Positions 10,901 through 18,596 of a stretch of DNA of 20,339 nucleotides are shown here, piece by piece. The notes under the pieces were generated by a model. That model was not told the origin of the DNA and ran no database searches. It worked only from the letters and a program-made list of their open reading frames with translations. How positions within the stretch are numbered: position 1 is the first letter of the stretch; the number at the start of each line of letters is the position of its first letter. Both the position numbers and the translations under genes were made by a program. The DNA is taken from IMG/VR virus record IMGVR_UViG_3300032893_000306, positions 1 through 20,339 of that record, one strand, 5' to 3'. Source of the stretch: a virus.

Positions 10901-11250
10901 TATACCTTATTTTTCACTATCTCTTCTGGGGAGTAGTCGGTGTCGTTGCCCTCTGCCTTACGGCTATTATCATTCTCCTTGCCTGGAGGGGCATCGAAGA
11001 AGTAATTTTCCGCATCAGGGCACGAAACTGTGAGCACGATTGGAAATGTTTTCGCACGGTGGGGCGGCCTTGGAACGACAATTATGAACGGTGGTTTTGC
11101 CCGAAGTGTAAGCGGACATTCATAATACCGAGATGTAGGCACGTCTTCAAACCCTATAATGGCGGAATGTGGCGTTTCTTCAAAGCCTACAATGGAGAAA
11201 TGTGGCGTTGTACTAAGTGCAAACACAAATTCCGGCCGGTGACGACATGA
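10897..11250 (+). CDS. Membrane-anchored double zinc-ribbon protein
   Basis: The 117-residue product has an N-terminal membrane helix (residues 8-33, GVVGVVALCLTAIIILLAW). It is followed by a basic cytoplasmic part with two Cys/His groups: CEHDWKC...FCPKC (residues 49-75) and CRHVFK...CTKCKHKF (85-113). An 11-residue segment is tandemly duplicated within the second group (FKPYNGGMWRF, FKAYNGEMWRC). The in-frame ATG at 10882 is inside the previous gene. A membrane-tethered zinc protein between terminase and portal genes is unusual, and its role is unknown. Both ends use ATGA overlaps. Confidence 0.7.
   Translation: MIYLIFHYLFWGVVGVVALCLTAIIILLAWRGIEEVIFRIRARNCEHDWKCFRTVGRPWNDNYERWFCPKCKRTFIIPRCRHVFKPYNGGMWRFFKAYNGEMWRCTKCKHKFRPVTT
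11145..11210 (+). repeat. Tandem 33-bp repeat inside the zinc-ribbon gene
   Basis: Units 11145-11177 and 11178-11210 differ at only a few bases (CTTCAAA.CCTA.AATGG...AATGTGGCGTT). They add 11 codons in frame, a recent duplication. Confidence 0.7.
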
Positions 11251-13262
11251 ACGGCGACGACCAGACCCAAGACCTCCTTGTTTTCGACGGCGAGAACGAC
11301 ATTCAGGCCGACAATACCAACATTGCCGCCCGGATGAAGGATGACGACCTCGACAAGATCGGGGATTGGGTTGTCAGGTGCTACGATGCCGACATAAAGT
11401 CTCGTACCGACTTCGATACGTGGAGGGCCAAGTGGCTCAAGGCAGTATCGGGATTTTTAGAAGAAAAGAACACGCCATGGCACCACGCCGCCAACACCAC
11501 CCTCCACTTCATTCTCGTAGCCTGCCTTCAATTCTATGCCAGAGCCTACAAAGCCTTGATAGGCAAGGATATTGTGAAGTGCTACTCCAAGGATGGGCTT
11601 CAGAAGGACAAGGCGAAGCGGGCCGAGAATTACATGAATTGGCAGCTCCGCTTTGATATGTGCGACTTTCTATCAGATATGCGCCGGTCCCTAGTGGCTC
11701 TGCCTTTGGATGGCACGATCTTCAAGAAGACCTACCCCGACTACGAGACCAAGCAGCCTGTCTCCATGTTCCTGATGGTCGATGAGTTTGTGGTGAACTA
11801 CCGCACGAGAAGCCTGAATAACCCCCGGACCCGCAAGACTCATATCCTCTGGCTCGAAATCGACCTCATCAAAGACCGGATCGAGAACAAGATATTCCTC
11901 GACGCCTACCCCAACAACACCCTTGTCCCTGAAGACTCCAAACTTCCTGGCAACATGCCCGAGACGCGGGAGATGCAGGACCGCGTAGAAGGAACGACCG
12001 AGCCTGAAACGGAGTTTTCCGACAAGAGAAACCTTCTGGAGCAGCACGTCTACCTCGATCTGAACTATGACCCGAAGGAGCAAAAGCTCAAGAAGAAAGA
12101 CGGGAAGAAGCGGCCCTACATCGTTACAGTGGACTACACCACCCGAAAAGTCCTGCGAATCGTGAGCCGGGAGGTATGGAACCCCGATAGGAACCGCTTT
12201 GACGTTCTGGAATACTTCACCCCCTACTTTTTCATCCCGAACCCCAACAGTATCTATGCCTTCGGCTTCGGTCAGCTCCTCTTCTCGATGAGCGAGGCGG
12301 CTAACACGGCATTGAACCAGCTCCTTGATGCGGGCCACCTCAACAACATCGTGGCGGGCTTCATCAACCGCCGTGCGGGCCTGAGACGCGGTGACATGGG
12401 CTTCGAGATGGGCGTTTTCAAGGAAGTCGATATTATGGCGCCTGATATCAGAAACGCCATCTATCAATTCCAGTTCAAGGAGCCCTCCCGGGTCCTCTTC
12501 CAGCTTATCGGCCTTCTCTTCGAGCATGTGCAGCGCGTAGGATCGACCCCCGAGGCCCTGATGGGCAAAATCCCTCCCTCCGACACCGCAGCGACCTCGA
12601 TGCTAGCGGCAATAGAGCAGGGCCTCGTCATTTACTCCGTGCTTCAGGAAGGGATGCACGACTCTTTCCGGCAGGAATTGGAAAAGATATTTGCCATCAA
12701 CCACGACGTTCTCGATGAGACGGTCTACGCGATGGTGCAGGACCACACCTCACGGGAATTTCAGACCCTCCAAAGCGGAAAAGGTGATTTCGCAAGCAAA
12801 ATAGGCATCATCCCGGTGTCAGATCCGAATATCACCTCACGGGCCGAAAAGCTCATCAAGGCCCAGACGACCCTTGCAGAAGCCAAGCAGAACCCTTTAA
12901 TGACCAATCCCCGCGCTCTCTACCCCGCTACTGTCAATTACCTCGGAGCACTGGAAGCTCCTGCCGAAGTAATCGACGGGGTGACAAGGCCCGACCAGGC
13001 GCAGCCACCCCCGCCCGACTTGCCGCCCGAGCAGGAAAACGCGATGTTCCTCAAGGAGCAGTCTACCCCCGTGCTCCCGCAGCAGAACCACAAGAAGCAC
13101 TTGGAGAACCACGAGGGTTTTAGGTTGAGCCACCACTTTGAGCAGATGACGCCACACGGGAAGAAACTACACGAAGCCCACGAGCGGGAGCACATGGCCC
13201 ACGATTACTTGCAGGAAGAGCAGGCGAGAAAGGCCATAGTGAGCCAGATGGGTGGCGCATGA
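11247..13262 (+). CDS. Portal protein
   Basis: This 671-residue protein sits right after the terminase block and before scaffold and capsid genes. It has the build of large podovirus/P22-type portals: an N-terminal helical part with WLKAVSGFLEEKNTPWHHAAN, a PLDGTIFKKTYPDYETK strand region, a conserved core YFFIPNPNSIYAFGFGQLL and AANTALNQLLDAGHLNNI. Then come LMGKIPPSDTAATSMLAAIEQG and a His/Glu-rich C-terminal helix (EHREH-type, residues 630-665). The portal forms the dodecameric ring through which DNA enters. The start at the ATGA overlap (11247) is preferred to the in-frame ATG at 11217. The class is well supported by context and core motifs; the exact family was not tested. Confidence 0.85.
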   Translation: MNGDDQTQDLLVFDGENDIQADNTNIAARMKDDDLDKIGDWVVRCYDADIKSRTDFDTWRAKWLKAVSGFLEEKNTPWHHAANTTLHFILVACLQFYARAYKALIGKDIVKCYSKDGLQKDKAKRAENYMNWQLRFDMCDFLSDMRRSLVALPLDGTIFKKTYPDYETKQPVSMFLMVDEFVVNYRTRSLNNPRTRKTHILWLEIDLIKDRIENKIFLDAYPNNTLVPEDSKLPGNMPETREMQDRVEGTTEPETEFSDKRNLLEQHVYLDLNYDPKEQKLKKKDGKKRPYIVTVDYTTRKVLRIVSREVWNPDRNRFDVLEYFTPYFFIPNPNSIYAFGFGQLLFSMSEAANTALNQLLDAGHLNNIVAGFINRRAGLRRGDMGFEMGVFKEVDIMAPDIRNAIYQFQFKEPSRVLFQLIGLLFEHVQRVGSTPEALMGKIPPSDTAATSMLAAIEQGLVIYSVLQEGMHDSFRQELEKIFAINHDVLDETVYAMVQDHTSREFQTLQSGKGDFASKIGIIPVSDPNITSRAEKLIKAQTTLAEAKQNPLMTNPRALYPATVNYLGALEAPAEVIDGVTRPDQAQPPPPDLPPEQENAMFLKEQSTPVLPQQNHKKHLENHEGFRLSHHFEQMTPHGKKLHEAHEREHMAHDYLQEEQARKAIVSQMGGA

Positions 13263-13543
13263 GCATAGTACAACTCCGAGGCGAGACGAACGAAGAGTTT
13301 GAAAAACGAAAAAGATGGGTTGACCTTTGCGAAGAGACCTTTTACAAGGAATACGGCTATCACAGAGACGGGAGCATAAAGCATCGTGTGGGTTCTCTCA
13401 TAGATTGGACAGTACTCAACAAGCAACTTCATCCCAATAACCACGTTGATCCTTGGGACGATAACAGCCCCTTATGGAAAGATGTAGACTTAGAAGAAAC
13501 GGTGAAGAAGGCCATAGTGGCGGGGATGGGAGGGGGAGCATGA
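13259..13543 (+). CDS. Hypothetical protein in the head module
   Basis: The 94-residue product starts at an ATGA overlap with the portal. It is charged and helical (GETNEEFEKRKRWVDLCEETF), with a GYHRDGSIKHRVGSLIDW middle and an acidic Trp-rich stretch (HVDPWDDNSPLWKDVDLEE). There is no known motif. Its position between portal and chaperonin suggests a minor head or assembly factor, but nothing in the sequence proves it. Codon use matches the AT-richer small genes rather than the portal. Confidence 0.65.
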   Translation: MSIVQLRGETNEEFEKRKRWVDLCEETFYKEYGYHRDGSIKHRVGSLIDWTVLNKQLHPNNHVDPWDDNSPLWKDVDLEETVKKAIVAGMGGGA

Positions 13544-13860
13544 TTCTAAGCAGAGAGAACAGTAAATTCCTAGCTGGAATATTAAATGCCGTTCCGTCTA
13601 TGGGGCTCCTCATGCCGGGAATCATACAGATAGCAAAACAGAATGGCGTCAACAGGGTTGTAGCTGATGTTGACGGGCTTGTATTTTACAACGGAGAGAA
13701 GCATTACCGAATATTTTCAGAAGAACTCCGAAGATTGGTTGAGGGCGATCTCTACCACGAATTGCACGTTAGGATAGAACAGGGATGCCGGGAAATAACA
13801 AAGTCCCCCGAGAATGTTCCTGAAAGTTGGAAATACCTATACGGTGAAACCAATGCCTGA
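13540..13860 (+). CDS. Hypothetical protein in the head module
   Basis: Starting at the ATGA overlap, the 106-residue product has a hydrophobic helix at about 10-33 (FLAGILNAVPSMGLLMPGII), then a beta-rich part (RVVADVDGLVFYNGEKHYRIF) and a charged helical end. The first segment contains Pro and is amphipathic, so a true membrane helix is uncertain. It overlaps the next gene by 8 bp. No family is recognised. The in-frame ATG at 13474 lies within the previous gene. Confidence 0.65.
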   Translation: MILSRENSKFLAGILNAVPSMGLLMPGIIQIAKQNGVNRVVADVDGLVFYNGEKHYRIFSEELRRLVEGDLYHELHVRIEQGCREITKSPENVPESWKYLYGETNA

Positions 13861-14131
13861 CCTCAACGACACCCTCATAGAAGAAATCAGGGAATGGCAA
13901 AAGCATCCGGTAACGAAGCGATTCAAGAATGTCCTTCAGGCCAAGCTCATTGAGGCTCAGCAAGGCTATGCGGCGGCTAACAGCATTGACCAGTTCCGCT
14001 ACCAGCAAGGCATTGAGATAGGGTACTTCTACGCGATGGACGCCCTTGACAACCTCCAGAACTCACCGGCCATCGACATGATTTCTGTCCCGGTGTTTAC
14101 GGAGAAACCCGAGAAGAAGAATGGAAAATAA
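13853..14131 (+). CDS. Conserved-looking helical phage protein
   Basis: The 92-residue product is largely helical: NDTLIEEIREWQKHPVTKRF, AKLIEAQQGYAAANSIDQF and GYFYAMDALDNL, with a basic tail. The pattern of a W..hP.t..l...L....... followed by ....GyyyA.d.l is common in small proteins beside phage portal and scaffold genes. The start at 13853 follows GGTGA; the in-frame ATG at 13814 lies in the previous gene. The function is unknown, and a structural or assembly role is suggested only by context. Confidence 0.65.
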   Translation: MPDLNDTLIEEIREWQKHPVTKRFKNVLQAKLIEAQQGYAAANSIDQFRYQQGIEIGYFYAMDALDNLQNSPAIDMISVPVFTEKPEKKNGK

Positions 14132-14261
14132 GAATATTGTTGACAAAACTGAAGTAATAGTATCAAATGAAACCAAGGTTTCGATTCCCAAAAGGGAGAT
14201 CATCGAAGCCCTGAAGATGCTGGCGGCCGCCAAGAGGAAGTTAGAGGCGCTGATGAAGTAA
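14121..14261 (+). CDS. Small helical protein
   Basis: The 46-residue frame overlaps the end of the previous gene by 11 bp. The product MENKNIVDKTEVIVSNETKV is followed by one long basic helix (KREIIEALKMLAAAKRKLEALMK). The ribosome site is a purine-rich GAGAAGAAGA adjoining the ATG. It is the last gene before the terminator at 14304, closing the terminase-portal transcription unit. Function unknown. Confidence 0.6.
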   Translation: MENKNIVDKTEVIVSNETKVSIPKREIIEALKMLAAAKRKLEALMK

Positions 14262-14283
14262 CAGTATATTAAACTTTTCCTAT

Positions 14284-14302
14284 CTCCCAAGGGTAATGGG
14301 AG
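14284..14302 (+). other. Hairpin just before the terminator
   Basis: CTCCCA (14284-14289) pairs with TGGGAG (14297-14302). It stands directly upstream of the terminator stem and may pause polymerase or protect the transcript end. Confidence 0.4.
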
Positions 14303-14303
14303 C

Positions 14304-14343
14304 AAAGGGTCAACGGAGAAATCCGCTGGCCCTTTTTGTTTTC
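14304..14343 (+). terminator. Intrinsic terminator with a nested GAAA tetraloop stem
   Basis: AAAGGGTCA (14304-14312) pairs with TGGCCCTTT (14327-14335), with one G-U pair. The stem caps in CGGA-GAAA-TCCG (14314-14325) and is followed by a T-rich tail to 14343. It separates the portal unit from the chaperonin/capsid unit. Confidence 0.8.
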
Positions 14344-14358
14344 GCCAAGGAGGCGCAT

Positions 14359-14691
14359 ATGGACCAACCATTGAAACCCTTTACCGAAAGGGTCTTGATG
14401 CGGAGAAAGGTTATCAAGAAGATCGGGAGCATCCTTGTGTCCGAGGATTCACAGGAAACCCGTATCGGCATAGCCGAAGTCATCGCCAAGGGACCTTCGT
14501 GCAAGCGCGTGAAGGTGGGCGATTTGGTCTATTTCGGCCGGTATGCGACGGTGACGGTCAATCCCACGGAGCTTGAGTGGAACGGCATCAATATGCCCGA
14601 TACCGAGGAATATGAATACCTTTTCACCAACGAGAAAGACTTGATCTCCAAGGTGGAGAAGCCTGCTCTCAAGGCGGTGTCCAATGGATGA
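14359..14691 (+). CDS. GroES-like co-chaperonin
   Basis: This 110-residue protein aligns by eye with GroES. PFTERVLMRRK (7-17) corresponds to PLHDRVIVKRK, and KIGSILVSEDSQETR (21-35) sits at the mobile loop. AEVIAKGPSCKRVKVGDLVYF (39-59) corresponds to the EVLAVGNG...VKVGDIVIF region, and EYLFTNEKDLISKVE (86-100) to the final beta strand and helix. The mobile loop contacts GroEL. Phages such as T4 (gp31) encode GroES-like proteins so that host GroEL can fold the large capsid protein. Its place directly before scaffold and capsid genes fits that role. The start at 14359 follows AAGGAGG; the upstream in-frame ATG at 14296 lies in the terminator. Confidence 0.85.
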   Translation: MDQPLKPFTERVLMRRKVIKKIGSILVSEDSQETRIGIAEVIAKGPSCKRVKVGDLVYFGRYATVTVNPTELEWNGINMPDTEEYEYLFTNEKDLISKVEKPALKAVSNG

Positions 14692-15694
14692 GAACCAGAC
14701 CACCTGGACGCCAGCGGGTAGCGCCGAGCCCCACGAGGAGACCATAGAGCTTCTTCCTCCCGAAGAGGCCGCTTCTCTCCCCCAGGAAGAAAAAGACTTC
14801 CGTAAATATGCCGGTGTCCCTGAGAATGCCAAGTCAAACAAGGCATGGGACAACCAGCGTTTTCGCCAAGTCTACCGCCATTACAAGGACTCTGAACGAG
14901 AAAACACCCAGCTCCGCACCGACATGAAGGCTGCCCTTGAGCATTCCAAGCGCACGGCTGAGGCGATGGAGAACCTTGCGAAGATCCAGACAGGCAACGT
15001 GACGAACGAGATGCAGAAGAAGGCGGACGCCATACAGGGCGAGCTTCAGGGCCTTGAGCAGAACCTCAGCAGCCTGAAGTTACAGAAAAAGGCTGTCAGG
15101 CGCAACGAAGAGATGTCCCGAGCAGATATAGCCGATAAAGAGGACGAAATAGACGATAAGATCGACGCCCTCAAGACTCAAATTGCCCGTAAGACGAGCG
15201 AGGCCGAGGCCGCCATCAAGGAAGCCAAGGAAGCGGAGAGAAAGACGAAGGACGGCTTGGGGAAGCCCGCAGAGAAGCCTTCAGACACGGCGGCCCGTGA
15301 GTTTGTTCAGAATACCCCTTGGTACAACGAGACTTCCGATGACTTCGACCCCGAGATGGCAATCGCGGCCGAGAGATACGACCGCGCTCTTCTTCTCAAG
15401 CCGGAATGGCAAGACCCTACCCTTGAAAACAACCGTGCCCGCCTCGCCAAGACCCGCGAGTACATCGAGAAAAAATTCGGGTGGACGAAGGAAGGCGGGG
15501 CCACGACCCCCGTAGCGAGGCGCGGCAACCTCAACCTTGTCGAAGGCGTGGGCAACGAGCAGGGCGGCAAGAGGCAGGGCGGAGCGGTTCAACTCACCGC
15601 AGAGCAGAAGCGCATCGCTCACATGATGCTTGACGATACCGAAGGCCCCGCGAATGCGGAGAAAGCCTACGCGAAATCATTGGGGATGATCTGA
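14684..15694 (+). CDS. Capsid scaffolding protein
   Basis: The 336-residue protein lies between the chaperonin and the head proteins and has typical scaffold composition. It has an acidic N-terminus (HEETIELLPPEEAAS) and a long coiled coil over about residues 60-200, with many Glu, Lys, Ala and Gln heptads (ELQGLEQNLSSLKLQKKA, DEIDDKIDALKTQIARK). A short folded C-terminal part follows (WYNETSDDFDPEMAIAAERY, and a basic end ELTAEQKRIAHMML-like helix that could bind capsid protein). Scaffolds direct procapsid assembly and leave before packaging. The start overlaps the chaperonin stop by 8 bp. No protease is visible nearby, so removal by exit rather than digestion is likely. Confidence 0.8.
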   Translation: MDENQTTWTPAGSAEPHEETIELLPPEEAASLPQEEKDFRKYAGVPENAKSNKAWDNQRFRQVYRHYKDSERENTQLRTDMKAALEHSKRTAEAMENLAKIQTGNVTNEMQKKADAIQGELQGLEQNLSSLKLQKKAVRRNEEMSRADIADKEDEIDDKIDALKTQIARKTSEAEAAIKEAKEAERKTKDGLGKPAEKPSDTAAREFVQNTPWYNETSDDFDPEMAIAAERYDRALLLKPEWQDPTLENNRARLAKTREYIEKKFGWTKEGGATTPVARRGNLNLVEGVGNEQGGKRQGGAVQLTAEQKRIAHMMLDDTEGPANAEKAYAKSLGMI

Positions 15695-16326
15695 TGGAAG
15701 AGACAGAGAAGAAACCCGAAACACAGCAAGCGGCACCGGCAGTAGCAAAAAAGGTAGCGCCGAAGAAGAGGCGAAGAGTAGTGAAGAGAAAGAAGGTGGT
15801 TGCCAAGGCCGCCCCTCCCGTTACTGGCCTTCCCATCAAGCAGCAGCAGGCCCAGATAGACGACGAGGCCACAGATTCCTGGCGGCCAGCCAGAATCACC
15901 GACATTCCCGAGAGCATGAAGCGGCCCGACCGGGAATATCACTTTTTCCTGGACAATCCCAACTCCATCAGGAAACGCCAGATGGAGCGGTGGCACATAG
16001 ACACAGAGATCGCCGGTTTGATGGCTGCAACATACGGAGCCCGGACCCTGGCGCAAGGGACCACCCTCGACGGGTGCTATCGAGTAAACGAACTCATCCT
16101 CATGTGGATGCCCAAGACAGTGGCAGCATCACGGACGAAGTATTTTCAGGACATGGCACGTATGGAGACGGGCACGATGAAGCGCATCATGAAGCAGGAA
16201 GTGCAACAGAACAGCCCGGACTCCAGAGAGACAGAGATGCAGGTCTACACGCGCAATCCTATGGCCCCCAATGCCCCAGATATGAACAAGGTGGATAGGA
16301 TCAGCGCGGCGGACCTACCAGCATAA
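15694..16326 (+). CDS. Basic N-terminus accessory head protein (hypothetical)
   Basis: The 210-residue protein overlaps the scaffold stop by one base (TGATG). Residues 15-42 are a Lys/Arg/Ala/Val tract (KKVAPKKRRRVVKRKKVVAK) resembling histone-like tails. The rest is soluble: WRPARITDIPESMKRPDREYHF, a helical centre GLMAATYGARTLAQGTT and VNELILMWMPKTVAASR. The basic tail could bind DNA in the capsid or RNA. The phrase MKRPDREYHFFLDN recalls small head-region proteins of other phages. The function is not established. Confidence 0.7.
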   Translation: MEETEKKPETQQAAPAVAKKVAPKKRRRVVKRKKVVAKAAPPVTGLPIKQQQAQIDDEATDSWRPARITDIPESMKRPDREYHFFLDNPNSIRKRQMERWHIDTEIAGLMAATYGARTLAQGTTLDGCYRVNELILMWMPKTVAASRTKYFQDMARMETGTMKRIMKQEVQQNSPDSRETEMQVYTRNPMAPNAPDMNKVDRISAADLPA

Positions 16327-16335
16327 GGAGATAAC

Positions 16336-16974
16336 ATGGCAAACGTCAATGCGCCATTCGGCTTCAAATTGATAGGAAGCCAAACGAACGACAAGCTCCC
16401 GCAGGCTCAGCCGTTCACCGTGACGACTAGTCAGACGATATGCGTCGGCGACCCGGTAATTAAGACATCATCCGGCACGGTGAGCATCGCAACGGCAGGG
16501 CTTACCACGGGACACCTCGGCATTGCGGCAACGGCAACACAGACGGCGAACGGATCCTCTACCTTCCCCAATGGGGCTTATGCCCCGGCTGGCGGTACGT
16601 TCGGCGCGGCACCGGCAGGGCAGGGCATCATGGTTTACACGGACCCCATGGCCCTCTATGCGGTCCAGTGCTACACCTCATCGGCTGGCACACCGGCCCA
16701 GACCATCGTTTTCGGCACCTACGACGTGTATATCGGCACCGGAAGCACGACCACCGGCCAGAGCGCGTGCGCACTGAACATAGCGGCGGCGGCCACCGGA
16801 GTCTTGCCGTGGGAAGTCCTCTGGCTGTACCCCGACATGAGCGGCAAGAATGCCTGGGGCGCCAATGCCGTAGTAGTCGTCAGGTACAACCCCGCCTTCA
16901 TCTTCGGCATGTTGACGACGATGTACTGGACGGGAAGCGTCGGAACGCAGAAGATCGCGTATCCGGGCATATAG
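16336..16974 (+). CDS. Head decoration (capsid cement) protein
   Basis: The 212-residue protein begins MANVNAPFGFKLIGSQ, the opening of a widespread family encoded next to major capsid genes (MANVNAPFGFRPV-type). It is rich in Thr, Ala, Gly and Ser and beta-rich throughout, with a GDPVIKTSSG motif, repeated TTG and SSAGTP segments, and a final VVVVRYNPAFIFG. Such proteins form cement that strengthens the expanded capsid. It has a clean AAGGAGATAAC ribosome site and is only 11 bp from the capsid gene, so the two are co-expressed. Family membership is based on the start motif and context. Confidence 0.75.
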   Translation: MANVNAPFGFKLIGSQTNDKLPQAQPFTVTTSQTICVGDPVIKTSSGTVSIATAGLTTGHLGIAATATQTANGSSTFPNGAYAPAGGTFGAAPAGQGIMVYTDPMALYAVQCYTSSAGTPAQTIVFGTYDVYIGTGSTTTGQSACALNIAAAATGVLPWEVLWLYPDMSGKNAWGANAVVVVRYNPAFIFGMLTTMYWTGSVGTQKIAYPGI

Positions 16975-16985
16975 GAGGATAACCC

Positions 16986-17924
16986 ATGCCAACCTACGAA
17001 TCTTCATTTCCGCAACTGTTGTATCCGGGTTTGGTTCACATATGGGGTACTTCCTATCCGATGTACAAGCCCGAATACTCGATGCTGTTCCCGAAGAAAC
17101 CCACGAAGCAGGCTTATGAGAAGAGCCTCGGCATGAGCGGGTTTGGCCGGGCGGTCCTGAAGGAAGAAGGGAAGAACATCTACTATGACACTCCCTTTCA
17201 GGGCTACACCCAATCGATCTACCAGTACGTCCGGGGCCTTGGTTTCATCGTGACCAAGGAGATGTACACGGACGACCAGTACAACAAGATCAACGCACTC
17301 CCGAAGTCCCTGAAATACTCCATGCACGAAACAAAGGAGTGGGATGCGTGGTCGATCATCAACAACGGCCAGTCCGCGAGCTACACGGGTGCCGATGGGG
17401 TTTCCCTCATCAACACCCTGCATCCTCTCTTGAGAGGCGGCTACCTCGCCAACTGCCCGTCAACACCGTCTGACCTCTCGTACACGGCCTTGGAACAGGC
17501 GTTCATCGACATACAGGCGTGGACGAACGACGACGGGCTGCTCGTTCACTTGAAACCCCGGCGCCTGTGGGTGACGCCGACAAACGATTGGCAGGCACAC
17601 GCCCTCACGAAATCCCCGAAGAACCCGGAACAGCCCGCGAGCAACGCAGTCAACCCGCTTGCGGACGGTCACGAGACGGGGAGTTTCCCGCAGGGCTATG
17701 CGGTCACTCACTACGTCACCGACACGGATTTCTGGGGCATTGAGACGGAGTGCGAGTATGGCTTTGTCTGGTACGAGCATTCCAAGTGGGGCCTGGAGTT
17801 CACCCGTGACAACGACTTTGGGTCGGACAATGGGCTCTACAAGGCGACCGACAGGTACGCTTTTGCGTGGGACAACCCCCGGTGCATGTATGCGAGCTAT
17901 GGCTCTGCAACCGGGTCGTACTAA
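16986..17924 (+). CDS. Major capsid protein (HK97-fold, probable)
   Basis: This 312-residue protein follows scaffold and decoration genes and has a strong GGAGGATAAC ribosome site, as expected for the most abundant virion protein. The N-terminus is PTYESSFPQLLYPGLVHIWG. A central GFIVTKEMYTDDQYNKI...SLKYSMHETKEWDAWSIINNG segment matches the long spine-helix region of Mu gpT-like capsid proteins. It is followed by LINTLHPLLRGG, KPRRLWVTPTNDWQAHALTKS and a terminal DRYAFAWDNPRCMYAS. No separate protease-cleaved delta domain is present, since a scaffold is encoded separately. The HK97 fold is inferred, not shown. Confidence 0.85.
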   Translation: MPTYESSFPQLLYPGLVHIWGTSYPMYKPEYSMLFPKKPTKQAYEKSLGMSGFGRAVLKEEGKNIYYDTPFQGYTQSIYQYVRGLGFIVTKEMYTDDQYNKINALPKSLKYSMHETKEWDAWSIINNGQSASYTGADGVSLINTLHPLLRGGYLANCPSTPSDLSYTALEQAFIDIQAWTNDDGLLVHLKPRRLWVTPTNDWQAHALTKSPKNPEQPASNAVNPLADGHETGSFPQGYAVTHYVTDTDFWGIETECEYGFVWYEHSKWGLEFTRDNDFGSDNGLYKATDRYAFAWDNPRCMYASYGSATGSY

Positions 17925-17942
17925 CAACTAAACGCACAAAGG

Positions 17943-17967
17943 GGGCTTAGGATGACGCCCTAAGCCC
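17943..17967 (+). other. Strong hairpin after the capsid gene
   Basis: GGGCTTAGG (17943-17951) pairs perfectly with CCTAAGCCC (17959-17967) around a 7-nt loop. It lacks a T tract, so it is probably a partial terminator or a stabilising 3' end for capsid mRNA. Confidence 0.6.
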
Positions 17968-18008
17968 TCTCGATTCCACATCGCCCGGCGGGTGAGGAGG
18001 TACAAGCG

Positions 18009-18518
18009 ATGGCAATAAAGAACCGTTCGACTCTCATAAGAGTATTCAGCAGGAAATACGCGTACTCGACGTGTTTTCTCGGAACCGGCGGCGTTTCCGG
18101 CAAGGCGTTCATGACGATCCAAGGGGCCATCGCGGTCTCTTTCCTCGGCATAGAAGTCCTTGTCGCAACACCCTCCACTGCAAACACCTTGTGCTTCACC
18201 TATACCTCGGCCTATGGGACTTCAACCGCGCTCTGTACGGCCGTGAGCACGGCATCGGCAACCGCAAACGATTTGTTCTACGTGCCCGGTCCTGTGGCAA
18301 GCGCACTCACGAAGAACACCGCAAACGGCTTGCTGGCATCGGCTCAGTTGGCGGGAACAGCCGGATACCTTGGCAGCGGCGGCTATATCGTCATGACAAG
18401 CGGCTATATCGCCATGACGTGGACCGCAACGTCTGCCTTGGCCTCCGGTCAGATCAAAGTCATGTGTCAGTGGGAACCTCTGGCGATTGATACGATCATC
18501 CCGGCTGAAGGGTACTAA
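18009..18518 (+). CDS. Structural protein, Thr/Ala/Ser-rich (hypothetical)
   Basis: The 169-residue product has a GAGGAGGT ribosome site. It begins with a basic segment (MAIKNRSTLIRVFSRKYAYS) and continues as beta-rich, low-charge sequence full of Thr, Ser, Ala and Gly (TASATANDLFYVPGP, ALTKNTANGLLASAQLAG). A short repeat SGGYIVMT/SGYIAMT occurs at residues 127-139. The composition is typical of phage head or tail accessory proteins that coat the virion. It stands between two hairpins and so may form its own transcript segment. Confidence 0.65.
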   Translation: MAIKNRSTLIRVFSRKYAYSTCFLGTGGVSGKAFMTIQGAIAVSFLGIEVLVATPSTANTLCFTYTSAYGTSTALCTAVSTASATANDLFYVPGPVASALTKNTANGLLASAQLAGTAGYLGSGGYIVMTSGYIAMTWTATSALASGQIKVMCQWEPLAIDTIIPAEGY

Positions 18519-18523
18519 CAGGG

Positions 18524-18552
18524 AAGGGGGCCTTAAACAAGCCCCCTTTCTT
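18524..18552 (+). terminator. Intrinsic terminator
   Basis: AAGGGGGC (18524-18531) pairs with GCCCCCTT (18541-18548) around a 9-nt loop and is followed by TCTT. The T tract is short and interrupted, so termination may be partial. Confidence 0.7.
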
Positions 18553-18596
18553 AAAAAGCGAGGAGCCGGGGCAGCGCACCGGACAAGTGAGGAACG

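Noticed and set aside
11691-12527. 278-codon frame on the minus strand of the portal gene
   Set aside because: It is a shadow of a strongly biased coding sequence. The product is Val/Leu/Glu-rich without motifs, and the portal reads well in the plus frame.
14139-14165. TTGACA at 14139 as a promoter for the chaperonin unit
   Set aside because: No acceptable -10 box stands at 16-18 nt, and it lies inside a gene ahead of a terminator.
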